Part shown: piece after piece, positions 34,983 through 43,931 of the stretch | Numbering within the stretch: position 1 is the first letter of the stretch | Layout of the letters: each line of letters starts with the position of its first letter | Notes under the pieces: model-generated | What the model saw: only the letters and a program-made list of their open reading frames with translations | Told to the model about the DNA's origin: nothing | Database searches by the model: none | Origin: Bacilli bacterium | GTDB lineage: Bacteria > Bacillota_I > Bacilli_A > RF39 > UBA660 | Direction of reading: 5' to 3' | DNA: 64,000 nucleotides | Assembly (NCBI GenBank): GCA_017544165.1 | Contig: JAFYER010000009.1 | Coordinates: 48,525-112,524 of the forward strand | Translations under genes and position numbers: made by a program

Positions 34983-35531
34983 CTACTTAACTAAACTTTT
35001 ATAGATTTTTACTAAGCGTATCATTATTTTTTCTTCATCTAATTTAATTTGATTTGTGGCAATTAATGTAGCAAGACCATTTGAGTATAACCACATATTT
35101 AAAAATAATTCCTTTGCTTCTTCGAAAGAAAAACTATGTTTATTCACTAGGTTAATGATTGTGCTTTGGTTCCACTTTTCATCAAAAACATCTTCGATTT
35201 TCTTCCATTTTAGATTGTCAGATAGAAATAAACTAACAAATAGATTTTTATAATCATTTGCAAACTCAACATATGCAATGCATAACGTTATTAGTGCTTT
35301 TTTACTATCAATTTTACTGTTGATAAATTCATCATACTGATGATAAATTTCAGTGAGGACATCAGTTTTAATTTCGTCCATACTTCCATAAATCCTGTAT
35401 AGTGGTTTAGTACTAATACCAATATGTTTTGCTAAACTTCGTGCATTTAATGATTCCCATCCTTCAGAATTAATAAGCTTAACTGCTGATTTGACTATAT
35501 TATCCTTGGTGAGTGTTAAAGCTTTTGCCAT
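34983..35531 (-). CDS. TetR/AcrR-family transcriptional regulator
   Basis: 182 residues. The N-terminal helix-turn-helix region, residues 8-55, reads 'KDNIVKSAVKLINSEGWESL' then 'ARSLAKHIGISTKPLYRIYG', typical of TetR repressors. The C-terminal ligand domain is helical and resembles the TetR/WHG-type core. It probably represses its own operon: a perfect 14-bp palindrome lies between the -35 and -10 of its promoter. The only co-transcribed gene is the exported thioredoxin-like protein, so the inducer may be an envelope stress or small molecule; this is inference. Confidence 0.92.
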   Translation of the reverse strand: MAKALTLTKDNIVKSAVKLINSEGWESLNARSLAKHIGISTKPLYRIYGSMDEIKTDVLTEIYHQYDEFINSKIDSKKALITLCIAYVEFANDYKNLFVSLFLSDNLKWKKIEDVFDEKWNQSTIINLVNKHSFSFEEAKELFLNMWLYSNGLATLIATNQIKLDEEKIMIRLVKIYKSLVK

Positions 35532-35568
35532 CTTATCGCCTCCCTCTATAATGATAACTTATGTTTCC

Positions 35569-35598
35569 ATTATACTCATACAATTGTATGTTTGTCAA
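35569..35598 (-). promoter_or_regulatory. tetR-operon promoter with palindromic operator
   Basis: TTGACA (35593-35598), an 18-base spacer and TATAAT (35569-35574). The spacer holds CATACAATTGTATG (35577-35590), a perfect palindrome of the size TetR dimers bind, so repressor binding would block RNA polymerase. Confidence 0.75.
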
Positions 35599-35608
35599 CT
35601 TTTCCAAA

Positions 35609-35633
35609 GAAAAAAGACCTATTTTAGGTCTTT
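35609..35633 (-). terminator. Terminator after rubrerythrin
   Basis: Stem AAAGACCT/AGGTCTTT with a 5-base loop followed by Ts on the minus strand; it starts at the stop codon. Confidence 0.7.
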
Positions 35634-36172
35634 TAGTAGTTAGTTGCTTTTAACTCCATATAGCTTTCTGGATGTTTGCAAACTGGGCATACTTTTAAAG
35701 CATCTTTACCATAGTAAACATGTCCACAGTTACGACAAATCCATATAACTTCTTGATCCTTATGAAATACTGTATCATTTTCTATATTATCAACTAATTC
35801 TAAATATCTTTCTTCATGATGTTTTTCAATGTCTGCGACTTTTTCAAATAAAAATGCAATTTGTTCGAACCCTTCTTCTCTAGCTACTTCAGCAAAACCT
35901 TTGTACATTTCTGTCCACTCGTATTTTTCACCTGCAGCAGCATCTTTTAAATTATCAATTGTTGAAGGAATGCTTCCACCATTTAACTCTTTAAACCACA
36001 TTTTGGCATGTTCTTTTTCATTATTAGCTGTTTCCTCAAAAATAGCAGCAATTTGTTCATAGCCATCCTTTTTTGCTTGTGATGCATAGTAAGAATATTT
36101 ATTTCTTGCTTGGCTTTCACCCGCAAAGGCAGCCATTAAATTTGCTTCAGTTCTACTTCCTTTTAATTCCAT
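35633..36172 (-). CDS. Rubrerythrin
   Basis: 179 residues. Rubrerythrins reduce hydrogen peroxide in anaerobes using a diiron site and a rubredoxin-like iron. The N-terminal ferritin-like bundle carries the Glu ligands in '[15 protein letters not shown]', '[11 protein letters not shown]', '[11 protein letters not shown]' and '[12 protein letters not shown]'. The C-terminal domain has two CxxC pairs (CRNCG and CPVCK) for the single iron. All ligands expected for the family appear to be present. It fits with the oxygen-sensitive PFOR of this organism. It is divergent from the symporter gene. Confidence 0.96.
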   Translation of the reverse strand: MELKGSRTEANLMAAFAGESQARNKYSYYASQAKKDGYEQIAAIFEETANNEKEHAKMWFKELNGGSIPSTIDNLKDAAAGEKYEWTEMYKGFAEVAREEGFEQIAFLFEKVADIEKHHEERYLELVDNIENDTVFHKDQEVIWICRNCGHVYYGKDALKVCPVCKHPESYMELKATNY

Positions 36173-36284
36173 ATTATCACCTCATAATCCCTAATTTCAT
36201 ATTAGCACATAAAAAAATGATAGTCAATAAACCAAAAAAAGTTAATATTTTTACTTCTTATAAGTATACTTTATTAGGTGATTT

Positions 36285-37484
36285 ATGAAAAAAGTTTTTA
36301 AGAATTATTCATCCTCATTGATATTACTTTCAAGTATGATTATCGGTTTATTAATAGGACTGATATTTAAAGAAAAAGCCAGTGTTTTAACCCCTTTTGG
36401 TAATTTGTTTATAAATCTATTAAGCACAATTATAGTTCCACTAATATTTGTAACAATAACACTATCAATTGCAAAAATTAACCCCCCAAATGTCTTAAAG
36501 CTATTAAAAAATATTATTTTAGTATTTGTAATTATGTCACTACTTGCGGTTTTTACAGGAATTATATCCACTAAAGCATATCGATTTGTATCTAAAACAA
36601 ACACTATTGAATTAACCGATACTAACGAAGTAACTGTCCAAAATACTAATTATTTAGATAAAACTATAAATATGTTAAGTGTTAATGATTTTAATAAACT
36701 TTTAACAAAAGATAATATGATTGCTTTGATAGTAATATCTTTAATTGTAGGAATAGCAACTCATAAAGTTAAAGAAAAAGGAAAAGAATTTGTCAAATTA
36801 TTGGAAAACTTTGAAAATATTTTGATGGAAGTTTTAAAACTTATAATGTATTACGCCCCAATTGGTATTACTGCATTCTTCGCTTCGATGGTTGGTACTT
36901 TTGGAGGTTTAATAGCAGTAGACTATTTAAAAGTATTTATTTATTACACCATTATTTCATTACTATTTGCAATTATAGTTTACTCAATTATTGCTAAAAT
37001 AAGCGGGATTGACGTTAAAAGATTTTGGACTGAATCATTACCTGTCATCCTATGTTCGCTTAGTACTTGTTCATCTGCTTCTTGTTTACCAATAAATATC
37101 GCAGTAACAGATAAGTTAGGAGTAAAAAAAGAAGTAAGTAAAACAACAACTTCACTCGGAACAAGTTTTCATAAAGATGGTTCAGTTATTGATAGCGTCT
37201 TTAAAATAATGTTTTTAGTATACTTGTTTAATAGTCATATACCTCTTTTACAAATTATTTTAGTAGCTTTATTAGCAACTCTTCTTATCACCGCTGTCCC
37301 TGTAGGAGGAGGAACTATATCAGAAATGGCAATTATTACGCTATTAGGATTTCCAATTGCATCTCTTCCAATTTTGACTATTATTGCCACTATTACTGAT
37401 GCACCCGCAACTATGTTAAATGCACTTGGTGATACATCAGCATCATTATTAGTTAATAAGCTCATGAAAAAAGACACTATTTAA
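36285..37484 (+). CDS. Dicarboxylate/amino acid:cation symporter (DAACS family)
   Basis: 399 residues with about eight membrane segments and two re-entrant hairpins. Family motifs include 'SCLPINIAVTDKLGVKKEVSKTTTSLGTSFHKDGSV' (quoted only in outline: the Ser-rich hairpin HP1 preceding TM7) and 'AVPVGGGTISEMAIIT' (HP2), followed by 'TITDAPATMLNALGDTSAS' in TM8, where Asp and Asn bind substrate and cation. Likely imports glutamate, aspartate, serine/threonine or C4-dicarboxylates with Na or H; specificity cannot be read. Its last codons form one arm of a hairpin shared with the convergent DUF1292 gene, which it overlaps by 8 bp. Confidence 0.9.
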   Translation: MKKVFKNYSSSLILLSSMIIGLLIGLIFKEKASVLTPFGNLFINLLSTIIVPLIFVTITLSIAKINPPNVLKLLKNIILVFVIMSLLAVFTGIISTKAYRFVSKTNTIELTDTNEVTVQNTNYLDKTINMLSVNDFNKLLTKDNMIALIVISLIVGIATHKVKEKGKEFVKLLENFENILMEVLKLIMYYAPIGITAFFASMVGTFGGLIAVDYLKVFIYYTIISLLFAIIVYSIIAKISGIDVKRFWTESLPVILCSLSTCSSASCLPINIAVTDKLGVKKEVSKTTTSLGTSFHKDGSVIDSVFKIMFLVYLFNSHIPLLQIILVALLATLLITAVPVGGGTISEMAIITLLGFPIASLPILTIIATITDAPATMLNALGDTSASLLVNKLMKKDTI

Positions 37485-37494
37485 AAGTGTCTTT
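37470..37494. terminator. Bidirectional hairpin encoding the C-termini of two convergent genes
   Basis: AAAGACACT (37470-37478) pairs with AGTGTCTTT (37486-37494). The left arm encodes Lys-Asp-Thr at the end of the symporter and the right arm, on the other strand, Lys-Asp-Thr near the end of the DUF1292 protein; both stop codons lie in or beside the hairpin. Confidence 0.6.
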
Positions 37495-37719
37495 AAATTT
37501 TTCACTTAATTCATTTAGTAAATCTTCGTCTTCGACAACTTCAACGTAATCGCCATCTTCTTCTTTTATTAATTTTAAAATAACAAGTATGCTTTGATTC
37601 ACATGGCCTTCTTGATCAACTCCTGCAGCAAAATAGTACTTATTACCATCCTTTTCCGTTTCTTTCAAAAGTGTATATTGTTCATTATTATCCAAAACTA
37701 TAATATCATTTAATTTCAT
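37477..37719 (-). CDS. DUF1292-family protein
   Basis: 80 residues. 'MKLNDIIVLDNNEQYTLLKETEKDGNKYYFAAGV' in outline is the typical beta-strand start of DUF1292 (YrzB-like) proteins: 'DNNEQY' followed by 'YYFA'. The C-terminal half is acidic ('EEDGDYVEVVEDEDLLNEL'), also typical. Function of this small cytoplasmic family is unknown. A second family member is encoded at 57.5 kb. It lies 35 bp downstream of the signal peptidase gene and may share its transcript. Confidence 0.85.
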   Translation of the reverse strand: MKLNDIIVLDNNEQYTLLKETEKDGNKYYFAAGVDQEGHVNQSILVILKLIKEEDGDYVEVVEDEDLLNELSEKFKDTFK

Positions 37720-37754
37720 TTCTTTCCTCCAAAAATACTATATTATTAGTTGGT

Positions 37755-38399
37755 TTAATTGTCAAGGGTAGCATTTGTTTCAATGTTCTCAACCAACTTT
37801 TTATTTTCTTTGTCAGCTTCCTTTTTGATTCCTGTTAGCTTAATTAATTTTAAAATATCACTAATAATTATATATAATGCCGGAACTACTACTACAAGCA
37901 ACCATCCATATTTACTAGCAACAAATACTTGTATTCTTCCTAACTGAGGTAATTTAACTTTAGCTATACCAATTACATTAGAATACTTAGCAGGGGCCAT
38001 ATCAGGTATTTCATTAAAATCTCCCTTGGTGATATATTCATATTCACCATTAACAATTTGGACATCGATTACTCTATGGGTAATTGTCATATCGTAAGTG
38101 AAAGCACTAGTTGACTTAAATGTAATTATATCTCCAACATTAATATCGCTAGGGCTTTTTGCTTTAACATTAATAATTACATCATATACCTTTATTTTCG
38201 GGGTCATACTAGCACTAACTATGGTATATATTGAAAAAGGCGGAGCATACTTATCACCTTTTTGGCTAAATATGCGAATTGAAATAAAATAATATGCTAA
38301 AACGCATGCACATAAAAAAAGTATTACGAATATAGCCTTCGAAATAATAATGGATAAATAATTCATAATATATTTAAAATCCACCCTAGTCTTTTTCAT
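37755..38399 (-). CDS. sipW: SipW/ER-type signal peptidase I
   Basis: 214 residues, with membrane segments at about 17-35 and 165-182. The nucleophile Ser is in 'VSASMTPKI', and the general base is His in 'MTITHRVIDV' instead of the Lys of ordinary bacterial SPase I, which defines the archaeal/ER/SipW class. 'YITKGDFNEIPD' and 'NVIGIAKVKLPQLG' are further family boxes. In Bacillus subtilis SipW matures TasA and TapA of the biofilm fibre. Here the gene starts 14 bp after the calcium-repeat surface protein, its likely substrate. Confidence 0.93.
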   Translation of the reverse strand: MKKTRVDFKYIMNYLSIIISKAIFVILFLCACVLAYYFISIRIFSQKGDKYAPPFSIYTIVSASMTPKIKVYDVIINVKAKSPSDINVGDIITFKSTSAFTYDMTITHRVIDVQIVNGEYEYITKGDFNEIPDMAPAKYSNVIGIAKVKLPQLGRIQVFVASKYGWLLVVVVPALYIIISDILKLIKLTGIKKEADKENKKLVENIETNATLDN

Positions 38400-38413
38400 A
38401 TACCCTTCTTTTT

Positions 38414-40396
38414 TTATTTTAATATTTTTTGCGTAAAAATAGCACGGAATTCCTTACCACTATCAACATTTTGATTAGTTCCCGTCTCTTCCCATTCTAT
38501 GTGAACCATATATTTTATTGTGGTCTTAGGCCTAATTAACAAATTACTTTTTAATATTTCATCATTATATGGAGCCTTTTGATCAACTATATATTTTGTA
38601 TTACTCCTAGTTATATAGTAATCCAAATTATACACACTAAACGTGTTTACAACGTTTTGCCATTCTAAATTGTAAGCAACAGCACTAGTGGTATCATTTT
38701 TTATGCTTATAACATAAAATGAGTCCCATCCTGTGTCTATATTATCAGCTTTTATATCTAGTGAGTTTAATACGAGAAAATCATAATTATCACTACTCTC
38801 AATATCTAACGAAGCCATATGTTCATCGTCATCTAATATATAATTGTTGTTTTTATCTATTTTTGTTTGACCATTATTACAATTAAAATCGCATTCGCCA
38901 TCATTATCAATATCGACATTCAAATCAGGAAGGCCATCGCCGTTTGTGTCACAATTCTTTGTACATTTATTAATGCTAATCACTGGATTAGACAAAGAGC
39001 CATTATTTTTTTGACAATTAAAATTACATTCACCAATTCCATAAGCGTCGATATTTATATCAGGTTTGCCGTCTTCATCTATATCAATATTAAAATCCGG
39101 TACCCCATCATGATCGAAATCTATATTAATGTCAGGCACAATATCGCCAGTTGTATCTATATTTATATCAGGGAATAAATCTTCATCTATATCACAGTTA
39201 ACATCACAAGTTCCATCATAATCATAATCTATATTAACCTCTCGAATAGTATAGCTATTATTACCAATGATTACATCACGGTCCGGTTTACCATCACCAT
39301 TTGTATCGCAATTAGCAATACATTTACCATCATTATCAGTAATATTTAAATCTGGTTTACCATCGCCATTTAAATCTATATTTTTATCCGGGAACCCATC
39401 TTTGTCAATATCTTCGTTTAAAATAATATCTTTGTCATCTATATTTACCGGATTATTAATTGGATTAGTGATTGTTTTACCACCATCATCAGATAAATTT
39501 ACATCGGGTTTGCCATCACCATTGACATCAATATTAATATATTTTTTCTCATCAATTTTTTCATTTAATATATCGCCACCATCATGTAGTTGGATATTAT
39601 AATCAGGATGGCCATCGTTATCAATATCACAATTAAGTTTACAATTTGGATTATCTTTAACGCTAGTTACTGGATTTGTTATTGAACCATCATCATTTAG
39701 TATATTAAAAGTTGGTTTTTGATTACCCTTGTAATCAACATTATATATTTTATTATCATCATCTAATTTAATGTTAATATCTGCTTCCCAGTCACCATCA
39801 ATATCAATATTATAATCAGGTAAAGTATCACGATTAGAATCGCAGTTTAAATCACATTTATCACCCTTATTATTTTTGGGGTCTTTTACAATATTAATAT
39901 CTGCTATGCCATCGCCATTTAAATCAATATTATAATCTGGCCAACCATCATTATCCCGGTCACAATTCAAAATACAATATGTACCAGTTTCATCCATTTG
40001 ATTTATTTTATTAAAGAGTTCTGAACGATCACCAAATAAATCTATATTAAAATATGGCTTTCGATTATTATAATAATCGACATTATACTTAGGAAAACAC
40101 TTTTTATCATCAGATATATTTATGTTAGGAACTGGACTTCCGTCAACTTTAATATTAACATTCTCACAATTATCACTTACATGATGTCCACCACCGCTAC
40201 CATATTCACGATATACATAAATGGTTGAATACGAAATATAAAAAACTGCAACAATGAAAACAAACATACTAACTAATAGTATGTATTTTCTTTTTTTTAA
40301 ACGATTCTCCTTATGTTCTTCTTCCAATATCGATAGTTGATTCTCATAATCAGGAGCTTCATTTAAAATGGCTTTTTCATCGTCAAACTCAGTCAA
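38414..40396 (-). CDS. Membrane-anchored calcium-loop repeat protein with CxxNCD motifs
   Basis: 660 residues. A cytoplasmic start is followed by a membrane segment at about residues 38-60 (YILLVSMFVFIVAVFYIS). Residues 75-540 contain at least 14 Asp-rich loops of the form DxNxDGxPDxNID (for example 'DIDKDGFPDKNIDLNGDGKP'), matching thrombospondin type 3/dockerin-like calcium loops. About eight copies of C-x2-N-C-D (CILNCD, CDLNCD, CKLNCD, CIANCD, CDVNCD and others) are placed between loops. The C-terminal 120 residues ('YDFLVLNSLDIKADNIDTGW' onward) form a separate beta-rich domain. The SipW-type peptidase encoded next suggests processing and surface assembly; fibre formation is inference. 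Confidence 0.8.
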   Translation of the reverse strand: MTEFDDEKAILNEAPDYENQLSILEEEHKENRLKKRKYILLVSMFVFIVAVFYISYSTIYVYREYGSGGGHHVSDNCENVNIKVDGSPVPNINISDDKKCFPKYNVDYYNNRKPYFNIDLFGDRSELFNKINQMDETGTYCILNCDRDNDGWPDYNIDLNGDGIADINIVKDPKNNKGDKCDLNCDSNRDTLPDYNIDIDGDWEADINIKLDDDNKIYNVDYKGNQKPTFNILNDDGSITNPVTSVKDNPNCKLNCDIDNDGHPDYNIQLHDGGDILNEKIDEKKYINIDVNGDGKPDVNLSDDGGKTITNPINNPVNIDDKDIILNEDIDKDGFPDKNIDLNGDGKPDLNITDNDGKCIANCDTNGDGKPDRDVIIGNNSYTIREVNIDYDYDGTCDVNCDIDEDLFPDINIDTTGDIVPDINIDFDHDGVPDFNIDIDEDGKPDINIDAYGIGECNFNCQKNNGSLSNPVISINKCTKNCDTNGDGLPDLNVDIDNDGECDFNCNNGQTKIDKNNNYILDDDEHMASLDIESSDNYDFLVLNSLDIKADNIDTGWDSFYVISIKNDTTSAVAYNLEWQNVVNTFSVYNLDYYITRSNTKYIVDQKAPYNDEILKSNLLIRPKTTIKYMVHIEWEETGTNQNVDSGKEFRAIFTQKILK

Positions 40397-40443
40397 TTAT
40401 AACAACTCCTTATTCTATAAAAAGTATAACACAAGAAGTTCAA

Positions 40444-41127
40444 TTAGTCATCATAAACATTAACTATATACTTGCTATTTCCCCGATATAATCCATTTTC
40501 GTCAAAATCGTCTTCACTATCAAAGGTAAATCCCATTACCTTAATTGGTCCATTGATTTCTTCATATTTACTTCCTGCTGTCAATTTCATCGAAGTCATT
40601 ATAGTTTCTTCGGTCATGTCTTTTTCTAAAAGATGGGAATACCAAACATCTTTTGCCACATTAGCACTATCATATAAATAAACTTCCAAATAATCGTAAA
40701 AATCTTCAACATCTTTAGGACTATTAACAACCTTTTCAAATTTCGTTCCGTCGGTTAACTCAAATGAAACATACCATCCAACTTTATATGATGTTGTATA
40801 ATTATCAGCATATTTTTTCCAAATATCTTGAAAATAATCACCTGTTATATCATCTTCTTCAGTAAGCAAAATATTAAAAACAACAATGTCTTTCTTTTTT
40901 ACCCACTTTTCATGAAAATCATGTTCTACCTTTCCAAGTACTCCGAAGGCATTATCAGCATATAATGAAAGTATAACAGGATTTTCATCTTTATATTCAG
41001 GTTTATCATTCACCTCTTTATTGAAAATCAAGTTCTCAGCAGGAACTTGTTCAATTTTTTCAATTAGCTTAAATTCACAACCGCATAAAAATAATACAAA
41101 TATACATAATAAAACGACTTTTTTCAT
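40444..41127 (-). CDS. Lipoprotein of unknown function
   Basis: 227 residues. The signal peptide ends in a lipobox (LFLCGC-EF), so Cys17 should be lipid-modified and the protein attached to the outer face of the membrane. The mature part is acidic and mixed alpha/beta ('VVNSPKDVEDFYDYLEVYLY', 'IKVMGFTFDSEDDFDENG'), ending in YIVNVYDD. No family recognised. It lies 47 bp upstream of the calcium-repeat gene on the same strand and may belong to that operon. Confidence 0.75.
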   Translation of the reverse strand: MKKVVLLCIFVLFLCGCEFKLIEKIEQVPAENLIFNKEVNDKPEYKDENPVILSLYADNAFGVLGKVEHDFHEKWVKKKDIVVFNILLTEEDDITGDYFQDIWKKYADNYTTSYKVGWYVSFELTDGTKFEKVVNSPKDVEDFYDYLEVYLYDSANVAKDVWYSHLLEKDMTEETIMTSMKLTAGSKYEEINGPIKVMGFTFDSEDDFDENGLYRGNSKYIVNVYDD

Positions 41128-41175
41128 ATCTACTCTCTTATTTAATTTTATAACAATATCTAGTAATTGTAAATT

Positions 41176-41202
41176 AAAAAAAGTGGATTTATTCCTCCAC
41201 TT
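41176..41202 (-). terminator. Terminator after the 489-residue surface protein
   Basis: Stem AAGTGGA/TCCACTT with an 8-base loop and a T run on the minus strand, at the gene's stop codon. Confidence 0.7.
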
Positions 41203-42670
41203 AAGCTATTGTATAAGGATCATTCCATTTGCCTGATCCTCCAATGATAGCAGTACCGGCTTTTAGATATAATGTTGGGCGAACACCAAGTGATGAATAA
41301 ACATTTCTATATGTAAGAGCCCCATCGCTACTTACTCTAAAAACGCGATAAGCGTTATTAGATAGTGGTGTTATCGTATAATAATTCGCCCCCGCAGTCC
41401 CAGGAGCAGTTGATGTAATGTTTTGAAATAACATCCACGATTTTAAAGCACAATCGGTTTTATAATCACCAGCATTCCAGCCAGACATTTGAGATCCTAA
41501 ACATGAAGCTCTGTTATATGTAGTTCCACCACTGGTTGCGTATCCATAATCACTTGGGTACATTAAGCCTATCTTACCATACCAATATACCGCCCTATTT
41601 TCAGGCAATGACGCATTTGTATAAACCGCTCCTGTACTACTTTCTAAACTATAAAAATCGGATGGAGTTGTATATGAATTTGTTCCCCTTAAATTCCATT
41701 TTACAGTAGCTATTTTATTTAATGCCGAACTTTCAATTTTCTTCGGGACTGTCCCAGTTGTTGTTGAATAATCATTTGCTGTGGTTACAGAACTTGGTAT
41801 AACAATAGTAGTCCCATTAGTTGCAGTAATATAATTAGAACTCGGATCAAAAATTCTTATTCCATTTGCATCAAAGAGTTGACCTTGCAGGCCATAAGCA
41901 TATGATGAATGTAATTTTGCAGCAGTTGTATCATAAGCAGTTTTATAATAATAATATCCATTTAGCATGTACATCAGCTGACTATCACTCCAGTCATTGG
42001 AACCATAAGCTGATGTTGATGTACCAACTCCGGTTTGTTTGTAATCAAGGATATAGTTACCTAATGAAGCATTTCTAATTATTTTAACTAAACTACCTGT
42101 TGCGGTTGTATTACATTCAGTTGCTGCGCCATGCACTCCTGTGCAATATGTCGTATTGGGCATTACACCTATTATTCGCCATAATTCTCCATTAAACTGA
42201 ATATAATTATCAGGATTCTTACCGGCATAACGCCATTCATTTGTATGATCAGAAGTTAATATCCACGGACTATTTGATATAGAATCGGTTCCACTTTTGG
42301 GAGCACTATTAATAAGCCAAGATGCTAATGATGGCTTAAAATATAGCATACATTTTTCATTTTTAACTACATTACCCATGATTGGTTCACCGCTGACACT
42401 AGATTGTAAAATTGCTCCAGTATCGGGTGTGTTTCGATCGGTTTTATAACAATAACTTTGGGTAGTATCAATAACATACCCCGAAGGTACATCATTTAAG
42501 CTTGCTACTTCATTATTATCGACGTATATAGCAAGAGTAGCTCCATCACTAAGGATATCATTATCATTTTTATTATAAAAAATAGAAATACTCATTAATC
42601 CTATTAATACAATAGTTATCACTATGCACCCAATTGCAATAAAACTACATTCTTTTTTACTCATGGTCAT
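41201..42670 (-). CDS. Membrane-anchored surface protein, DUF6273-like C-terminal domain
   Basis: 489 residues. After a basic start, residues 10-32 (FIAIGCIVITIVLIGLMSIS) form a membrane anchor. The region from about residue 100 on has the layout seen in many gut Firmicutes surface proteins: 'ASWLINSAPKSGTDSI', 'YIQFNGELWRIIGVM', 'VKIIRNASLG', a 'NDWSDSQLMYMLNG' box, and a final 'LGVRPTLYLKAGTAIIGGSG' followed by W-N-D-P-Y. The W-R-I-I-G and V-R-P-x-L-x-L motifs recall DUF6273 proteins. The last residues (DPYTIA) resemble the 'LDPYIIS' segment of the giant repeat protein. Role unknown, probably adhesion or matrix. Confidence 0.7.
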   Translation of the reverse strand: MTMSKKECSFIAIGCIVITIVLIGLMSISIFYNKNDNDILSDGATLAIYVDNNEVASLNDVPSGYVIDTTQSYCYKTDRNTPDTGAILQSSVSGEPIMGNVVKNEKCMLYFKPSLASWLINSAPKSGTDSISNSPWILTSDHTNEWRYAGKNPDNYIQFNGELWRIIGVMPNTTYCTGVHGAATECNTTATGSLVKIIRNASLGNYILDYKQTGVGTSTSAYGSNDWSDSQLMYMLNGYYYYKTAYDTTAAKLHSSYAYGLQGQLFDANGIRIFDPSSNYITATNGTTIVIPSSVTTANDYSTTTGTVPKKIESSALNKIATVKWNLRGTNSYTTPSDFYSLESSTGAVYTNASLPENRAVYWYGKIGLMYPSDYGYATSGGTTYNRASCLGSQMSGWNAGDYKTDCALKSWMLFQNITSTAPGTAGANYYTITPLSNNAYRVFRVSSDGALTYRNVYSSLGVRPTLYLKAGTAIIGGSGKWNDPYTIA

Positions 42671-42703
42671 AGACCTCCTATTATCTATAAAAAATTATAA
42701 CCT

Positions 42704-42731
42704 AAAAAGAAAAAGAAAGCAATTGCTTTCC
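42704..42731 (-). terminator. Terminator of ftsEX-hydrolase operon
   Basis: Stem GAAAGC/GCTTTC followed by a T/C-rich tract with TTTTT on the minus strand, directly after the hydrolase stop. Confidence 0.65.
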
Positions 42732-43931
42732 TTAATATCTTGAATAATACCAATTACCATAAGCAGGCATCATCGGAGGTCTAATACTTTTGGCAACTAA
42801 AACATTATAATCATCATAGTCGCCGCCCAAATAATAGCCATTGGCAATACCAAAATGTAAATGCCATCCTGTTGAACAAGTATCCCAGCCGCCATTAACT
42901 CTTAATGTTTGACCGCCACCGCCAACAGAACCTATGACATCTTGACTAGTTACCACATCACCGACGCGGACATAAACATCTAGCATATGGGCATAGAAAA
43001 TAGTATATCTTCTTCCTTGAACTGTGGCGTTTATATATACTTGATTACCGCCACAAGAACTGCGGTAAACAACAGCAACAACTACACCACCAGCCGCTGC
43101 ATAAATTGGTGCACCGGCACCAGAACCTGCAACATCAACTGCATTATGATAATCATGATATGGGGCACCATTTAGATAAAAACTTCTATAACCAAAATCA
43201 GATGATATATATCCCTTATCAGTAGGTTTTAACCATCTACCATTGTTTACAAGTTGAGCTTCACATTCAGATATTAGTTGATCATCACGACAACCAATAT
43301 CTTCATAATATTGAATAATCTTTTTTTGAGCTTCAATTTGACTATCAATATCAAGAACAACTTCGACAAGTTCGGAAAGATTGCCTTTTAAATCTCTAAC
43401 ATTTGCTTCATATTCAACTATTTTTTGATTTAATTCTTCTTCTTTTTTCTTAAGCGAAACTTGTAACTCTTCATTTTCTACAATAAGACGTTCAAGTTCT
43501 TTAATTTTTGATTGATTATGATCAAGTATTTGTGATACAGACTCAATTCTCATAATTAAATCCGTCATTGTCGAAGCACCAGTTATGTATTCAAGCATGT
43601 TGTTATTTCCTTGCATTATTTCATAAAACACAAGTAGTTTAGCACTTTCGTCTTTTGTAGCATCTATTTTTTCATTAGATTCAACAATTTTATTTTTAGC
43701 TACTTCGATATCTACTTCTGCTTGTTCAACGGCACTATGAGCATTGGCAATTTTGTTATTTTGAGCATTTATCTCAGCTTGCGTCTTAGATTTTGCATAT
43801 TCGTTATCCGCCTTTTGTTGCTGCAAAGCCTTCAAATATCTTTTTTTATCCCCAAGTGTATCATCAGCTTTGACATTCGTAATGCCAAATATAATAATTA
43901 AAATAATTAATAAACTACACTTCTTCATCAT
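42732..43931 (-). CDS. M23 peptidoglycan endopeptidase with coiled-coil, FtsEX partner
   Basis: 399 residues. Signal peptide 'MKKCSLLIILIIIFGITNVKA' is followed by a long coiled coil (residues 25-215) as in PcsB, CwlO and EnvC. The C-terminal M23/LytM domain has the zinc ligands in 'YHDYHNAVDVAG' and 'TGWHLHFGIANG' plus 'YTIFYAHM'. The four cysteines in the catalytic region (near residues 222-234, 298, 352) are unusual and could form disulfides. It overlaps ftsX by 4 bp. In related bacteria FtsEX uses ATP to activate such hydrolases at the division site or sidewall; the same is expected here. Confidence 0.9.
   Translation of the reverse strand: MMKKCSLLIILIIIFGITNVKADDTLGDKKRYLKALQQQKADNEYAKSKTQAEINAQNNKIANAHSAVEQAEVDIEVAKNKIVESNEKIDATKDESAKLLVFYEIMQGNNNMLEYITGASTMTDLIMRIESVSQILDHNQSKIKELERLIVENEELQVSLKKKEEELNQKIVEYEANVRDLKGNLSELVEVVLDIDSQIEAQKKIIQYYEDIGCRDDQLISECEAQLVNNGRWLKPTDKGYISSDFGYRSFYLNGAPYHDYHNAVDVAGSGAGAPIYAAAGGVVVAVVYRSSCGGNQVYINATVQGRRYTIFYAHMLDVYVRVGDVVTSQDVIGSVGGGGQTLRVNGGWDTCSTGWHLHFGIANGYYLGGDYDDYNVLVAKSIRPPMMPAYGNWYYSRY

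Noticed and set aside
36073..36288. 71-codon plus-strand frame overlapping the rubrerythrin gene start and ending at the symporter start
   Set aside because: Mostly antisense to rubrerythrin and the promoter gap, without a ribosome binding site or recognisable domain.
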